From Muribaculaceae bacterium (GTDB lineage: Bacteria > Bacteroidota > Bacteroidia > Bacteroidales > Muribaculaceae): a stretch of DNA of 6,049 nt. The stretch is from the NCBI GenBank assembly GCA_016302215.1, contig JAEDNZ010000114.1, positions 1 through 6,049 of the forward strand. The letters run 5' to 3'. The notes under the pieces are model-generated. The model worked only from the letters and a program-made list of their open reading frames with translations. It made no database searches and was not told the DNA's origin. The translations under genes and the position numbers were made by a program. Shown in pieces: positions 5,970 through 6,049 of the stretch (its first letter is position 1; each line of letters opens with the position of its first letter).

Positions 5970-6049
5970 GTCACCTTGCCCACAAAAGCCCCCACCCCCC
6001 TAAAAATCACCAATTTACACCGCGCCATCCGACTGCTCTGAGCGCTCCG
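5970..6049. other. Non-coding tail with a C-rich tract
   Basis: No reading frame here looks like a gene. The stretch contains five C (5989-5993), one A and six C (5995-6000), so the minus strand is strongly G-rich, with another GGG at 5979-5981. No TAnnTTTG element or ribosome site for a following gene is visible before the window ends. Confidence 0.4.

Noticed and set aside
5825..6028. Minus-strand open frame of 67 codons over the 3' repeat-like block
   Set aside because: It runs through the hairpin cluster and C-rich tract, has no domain, and overlaps the end of menF. Such frames in structured repeats are often wrongly called hypothetical proteins.
1..6049. A new defence, mobile or secretion system
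   Set aside because: Every complete gene belongs to a well-known housekeeping or envelope family. Only the partial lipoprotein and the hairpin cluster remain unexplained, and neither supports a system-level claim.

Overview
The window looks like a chromosomal segment from a Bacteroidales bacterium. The evidence is protein families in typical Bacteroidota form, TAnnTTTG promoter elements of the Bacteroidota sigma factor, A-rich leaders that mostly lack a Shine-Dalgarno sequence, and AT-rich intergenic DNA between GC-rich genes. A gut lineage such as Muribaculaceae is a guess from overall style and was not tested. Almost the whole window is ordinary envelope, secretion, translation and quinone housekeeping. 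I found no phage, insertion sequence, CRISPR array, RNA gene, defence island or clear new system.

Layout. At the left edge (1-164, minus strand) lies the start of a lipoprotein gene cut by the window end. It diverges from the rest across a 138-base AT-rich gap carrying a TAnnTTTG element for each direction. Unit 1 (303-2403, plus) is an exported N-acetylmuramoyl-L-alanine amidase with a C-terminal SPOR-like region, followed by an MCE/MlaD-family lipid-transport protein. It ends at a strong intrinsic terminator (2432-2481). Unit 2 (2580-5844, plus) has its own TAnnTTTG element and holds ftsY (SRP receptor), rimO (ribosomal protein S12 methylthiotransferase) and an isochorismate synthase (menF-like) that overlaps the end of rimO by 26 bases. 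The last 205 bases contain no convincing gene. They hold a cluster of GAA-capped hairpins and a nested stem-loop that looks like one copy of a dispersed structured repeat.

How the genes relate. The amidase and the MlaD-like protein both act in the envelope: one cuts peptidoglycan, the other probably moves lipid between membranes. FtsY receives ribosomes carrying membrane proteins, and RimO modifies the ribosome. Isochorismate synthase starts menaquinone synthesis and is probably co-transcribed with them for historical rather than functional reasons.

Two gene starts differ from the longest possible reading frames. The amidase should start at ATG 303, because the longer TTG start at 264 lies inside the promoter element and spoils the signal peptide. 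The isochorismate synthase most likely starts at ATG 4840 rather than TTG 4807. The most interesting item is the hairpin cluster at 5850-5969.
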